From Bacteroidota bacterium (GTDB lineage: Bacteria > Bacteroidota > Bacteroidia > Chitinophagales > Chitinophagaceae): a DNA stretch of 64,000 nucleotides. The notes under the pieces are model-generated. The model did not search any database. It was not told where the DNA came from and saw nothing but the letters and a program-made list of their open reading frames with translations. Position 1 is the stretch's first letter, and the number at the start of each line of letters is the position of its first letter. Made by a program: the position numbers and the translations under genes. The DNA is taken from contig JAFDZS010000007.1 in NCBI GenBank assembly GCA_018266775.1, forward strand, positions 310,001-374,000, given 5' to 3'. Below, piece by piece: positions 61,514 to 64,000 of this stretch.

Positions 61514-62875
61514 TTATATCCTGATATTATTTCCGAAAATATCTTTTAACGCTGCAGCAGGTATTTGTTTAAAATTCATCTTTATAGTTTTATTTTTCTC
61601 AGTCACCAGATCTTCTTTGTATTCATATAGCAGGCCGTTATTTTTTGCAAAAGCTACCAGTGTAATGTTTTGTTTTTCAGGTAAATTTTTCAATACTGCT
61701 TTATCGTTGCTGGTTAATGTACCGCTGATTAAACCATTGACAGATCTGTAAATAATAAAGTATTGAATTGTTTGCTGTGAAAAAGTAATTGGCAATTCAA
61801 CAGGCATATTAGTGTCTTGTGGCTGATTATAAAACCGGTCGCAGTTAATCCAGCCTAATTGACCTAACGATGACGGGGTATAATATTGTTGTAAAGATCC
61901 GGCTAATGAGTTTTCATAATTCTCTTTCTGCCATTGTTCCGTATACTTTTCATTCGCCAGTAAATATTTTTGCAATTGTTGTTTTGCCTTAGCCGCTGAA
62001 TCCCGTTCTTTATCACGTTCGCAGCAGGAAATTATACGGTAACGTTTAAAAACAAAAGCATCCGCATTTCTTATTCCGTAGCAATCAAACCCAACATCTC
62101 TCATATTTATAGTTACTGTATCTATAACTTTATCAATTCCCCGCCGCTGCAACTCATCCACCATTTCTTTTATGCTCATAGATTTGCCTGAGAAGATAAC
62201 TTTACTTCCTGTTGAATCATACAAATGATATTTGGATTGATGTGGTTTATAAAGTACAGAGTCAGGATAGGGAGGGTTGTACGGCAGGTTGTAGTCACGT
62301 GCATTAAATTGCAAAGGCTGGTCGGCCTGTATCCAATTCATCTTTCCCAATGAATCTCTTTTTCCATAAAACAATTCCATTTCATTATCCTGCAATTTGG
62401 GTATCGAAATATTAATTGCCTGACCTTTTCTTACCTGCAGGGGTACACCGTCACTACTCATTCCCACATAATAACTGCCCCCTGATGACAATAATTTACC
62501 ATTGCTTACTGTTGCTGCGTTGGCCCTGAGCAAATCTTCTGCAGTCGTCAACTCAACAATATTCACCACAACATTACCTTCAACAGGGCTTCCGTCCGGT
62601 TTTTGCAAGGCGGCAGGGTCTACAATCACTTTTAAACCCTGCCTGGCAATTATTGCAGTAACTTTTTTTGCGGGCACATTAAATTGTTGTGTATTGGACT
62701 GAATAAAATTCTGGATTTCTTCTGAAAGGGAAATGTCAGTATTTCCTGGTATTGGAATTATTGCCTGTGGTTTTGTAAAAGATGAATTGTTTTTTTCGCG
62801 GGACTGATTAGTGTGGCATGAAAACAGCAGCGTAGTGCACAGTACCAGCATTGCAGCATACTTTTGGTGTTGCAT
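61514..62875 (-). CDS. Large putative lipoprotein (453 aa)
   Basis: A signal with lipobox TTLLFSC (Cys20) precedes a long mature part. It has early DISLSEEIQNFIQSNTQQFN, then VEGNVVVNIVELT, and late blocks GQLGWINCDRFYNQP and KNITLVAFAKNNG-like strands near the end. No enzyme motif is visible and no family is recognised. It carries two Cys pairs late in the protein. Probably periplasmic or surface-located. Confidence 0.65.
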   Translation of the reverse strand: MQHQKYAAMLVLCTTLLFSCHTNQSREKNNSSFTKPQAIIPIPGNTDISLSEEIQNFIQSNTQQFNVPAKKVTAIIARQGLKVIVDPAALQKPDGSPVEGNVVVNIVELTTAEDLLRANAATVSNGKLLSSGGSYYVGMSSDGVPLQVRKGQAINISIPKLQDNEMELFYGKRDSLGKMNWIQADQPLQFNARDYNLPYNPPYPDSVLYKPHQSKYHLYDSTGSKVIFSGKSMSIKEMVDELQRRGIDKVIDTVTINMRDVGFDCYGIRNADAFVFKRYRIISCCERDKERDSAAKAKQQLQKYLLANEKYTEQWQKENYENSLAGSLQQYYTPSSLGQLGWINCDRFYNQPQDTNMPVELPITFSQQTIQYFIIYRSVNGLISGTLTSNDKAVLKNLPEKQNITLVAFAKNNGLLYEYKEDLVTEKNKTIKMNFKQIPAAALKDIFGNNIRI

Positions 62876-62972
62876 GGTTAAGTTGTTTTAGGATGAATGA
62901 ATGAGGGGAACTAACCAACAACGGTGCTGCTTACTGCTTCTTATTTTTATTGTCCTAAGAATTTGTTAAACG

Positions 62973-63000
62973 AAAAAAGGGGTAGACCAGCTACCCCTTT
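62973..63000 (-). terminator. Terminator of tig
   Basis: Stem AAAGGGGTAG/CTACCCCTTT (62976-62985 with 62991-63000, 5-nt loop). On the minus strand it is followed by TTTTTTCG. Confidence 0.85.
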
Positions 63001-63019
63001 TATAGAATGCATTGTTTTA

Positions 63020-64000
63020 TTAATGATGATGGTTGTGCATCATGCCATTCAATTCTTCTCCTGTAACTTCTTTTGTTTTAGGTGTTACTTTTGATTCGAG
63101 GAAGTTGAACAGTTTATCAGTGATCAACCTGCGGTAGCTGCTGTCCACCTGTTTTTCATCTTTCATCATCCGGTCAATATAACTTTCAATCCAACTGTTA
63201 TCATCGCCCAGGCTTACCGTACCGAAGTAGCGCATAATTTCATTTTTCATGTATTCCCTTAACTCTTCATTGCTTACCTGCAGGCCATTGTCGTGTATCA
63301 GTTTATCGCTGATCAATGTCCATTTCAGTTGGTTGCTGAAACCGGGATATTCTGACGCTGCCTCATCCGCTGACTTTGGTGTTTCACCACCGGTTTGTAA
63401 CCAGCGTTTCAGAAAATCGGCAGGGAATTCCATTTTTGTGTCATCAACCAGGTAATGATACAACTGATCCTGCAACTGGTTTTTACTTTGTGCATCCCAA
63501 TACTGCTGAATTTCTTCTTTAATAGCAGCTTTTAACTCCTCCGCAGTTTTAATGTCTTTACCGGGGTAAATTTCTTTGAAGAAGGTTTCATCCAGTTCTC
63601 TTTTTTCCACTAATCCAATTTTCACCACTTCCAGGCTGAAGTATTTTTTGGCAGCTTCTTTATCTTCTTTTTCATAGCCCAAATCCTGCAGCATCATAGC
63701 CAGCTTATCTTCATCAAATGCTTTGCTTAATTGTACGGTTACCACATCTCCCACATTTTTATCCTGTAATTTCTTTTGCACCGCAGCGGTAAAATATTTA
63801 AGGATGACGGAATTCTCTTTAGTAACTCCGCCTTCAATAATATTTCCATCCTTATCACTTTCTTTAAAAAGAATGTTCAACACATTTTCTTCGTTATTGA
63901 TGGTTTCGGGTTCAGTCATTTTACCGCCTTTAATCTGCATGCGGTTCACTTCTTCTTCCACCATATCATCTGTTGCAACAACTTTATGCAGGGTAACATT
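63020..64000 (-). CDS. tig: Trigger factor, C-terminal part (cut by window edge)
   Basis: The frame runs open to position 64000 and beyond, so the N-terminal ribosome-binding domain is outside the window. The visible part is the helical C-terminal chaperone domain: SVILKYFTAAVQKKLQDKNV, FSLEVVKIGLVEKRELDETF and PADFLKRWLQTGG, YPGFSNQLKWTLISDKL, and ending in a His-rich tip MMHNHHH. Trigger factor folds nascent chains at the ribosome exit. An internal ATG at 63964 is not the start. Confidence 0.88.
   Translation of the reverse strand, partial: NVTLHKVVATDDMVEEEVNRMQIKGGKMTEPETINNEENVLNILFKESDKDGNIIEGGVTKENSVILKYFTAAVQKKLQDKNVGDVVTVQLSKAFDEDKLAMMLQDLGYEKEDKEAAKKYFSLEVVKIGLVEKRELDETFFKEIYPGKDIKTAEELKAAIKEEIQQYWDAQSKNQLQDQLYHYLVDDTKMEFPADFLKRWLQTGGETPKSADEAASEYPGFSNQLKWTLISDKLIHDNGLQVSNEELREYMKNEIMRYFGTVSLGDDNSWIESYIDRMMKDEKQVDSSYRRLITDKLFNFLESKVTPKTKEVTGEELNGMMHNHHH

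Overview
The window looks like chromosomal DNA of a Bacteroidota bacterium, most likely a Chitinophagaceae member. The reasons are: promoter -7 elements of the TAnnTTTG type with few Shine-Dalgarno sites; the gliding genes gldD and gldE beside ssb and mutY; the long two-domain form of IspG; the ftsX-DUF3098-uppP order; DUF3078, DUF3108, DUF3109 and DUF4369 proteins; and a 29-residue COX24-like basic protein. No tRNA, rRNA or CRISPR array was seen. Base composition and start positions were judged by eye.

0-16 kb is housekeeping: an MsbA-like exporter, rbfA and a LolC/E-like permease, the N-terminal half of a split transketolase, a WecA-type sugar-phosphate transferase, frr, a sterol-desaturase-family protein, a DMT exporter, mscL, a DUF3078 protein, scpA, a pirin, an L,D-transpeptidase-like protein, dxs and an M23 peptidase.

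16.2-21.0 kb is mobile. A REP-associated tyrosine transposase (RAYT) sits between two REP palindromes that share a core. The upstream palindrome is split by a 3,981-bp IS1595-type element (17009-20989) with imperfect terminal inverted repeats and an 8-bp target duplication, GTTTAGGC, which is exactly the loop of the palindrome. Besides its transposase, which carries a NUMOD1-like C-terminal tail, the element holds passenger genes: a membrane protein and a soluble 324-residue protein joined head to tail, and several small proteins. None of these has a function I recognise.

21-39.5 kb is housekeeping again: leuS, ftsX with a DUF3098 gene, uppP, an MFS transporter with a metallo-hydrolase, a flippase-like membrane protein with a DUF3108 protein, ruvC, a two-component system, HIT, greA, a D-2-hydroxyacid dehydrogenase, ridA, a 3-hydroxyacyl-CoA dehydrogenase C-domain, tsaB, and an ArsR-type regulator followed by a metallo-beta-lactamase/rhodanese protein.

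39.5-43.9 kb is an AT-rich accessory stretch on the minus strand. It has two secreted TlpA-type thioredoxins, two small cysteine-rich reading frames, a short lipoprotein and a C39-like domain that stops where a VKOR domain would normally follow. It may be a decaying cysteine-rich peptide and disulfide locus.

43.8-64 kb holds two tandem LpxL-type acyltransferases, nadB, ispG, a BatB-BatC-like fusion, a class D beta-lactamase, a DUF3109 protein, gldD, gldE, ssb, mutY, an HU protein, a TPR protein, the COX24-like protein, RNase G, three lipoproteins and the C-terminal part of trigger factor, cut by the window edge.
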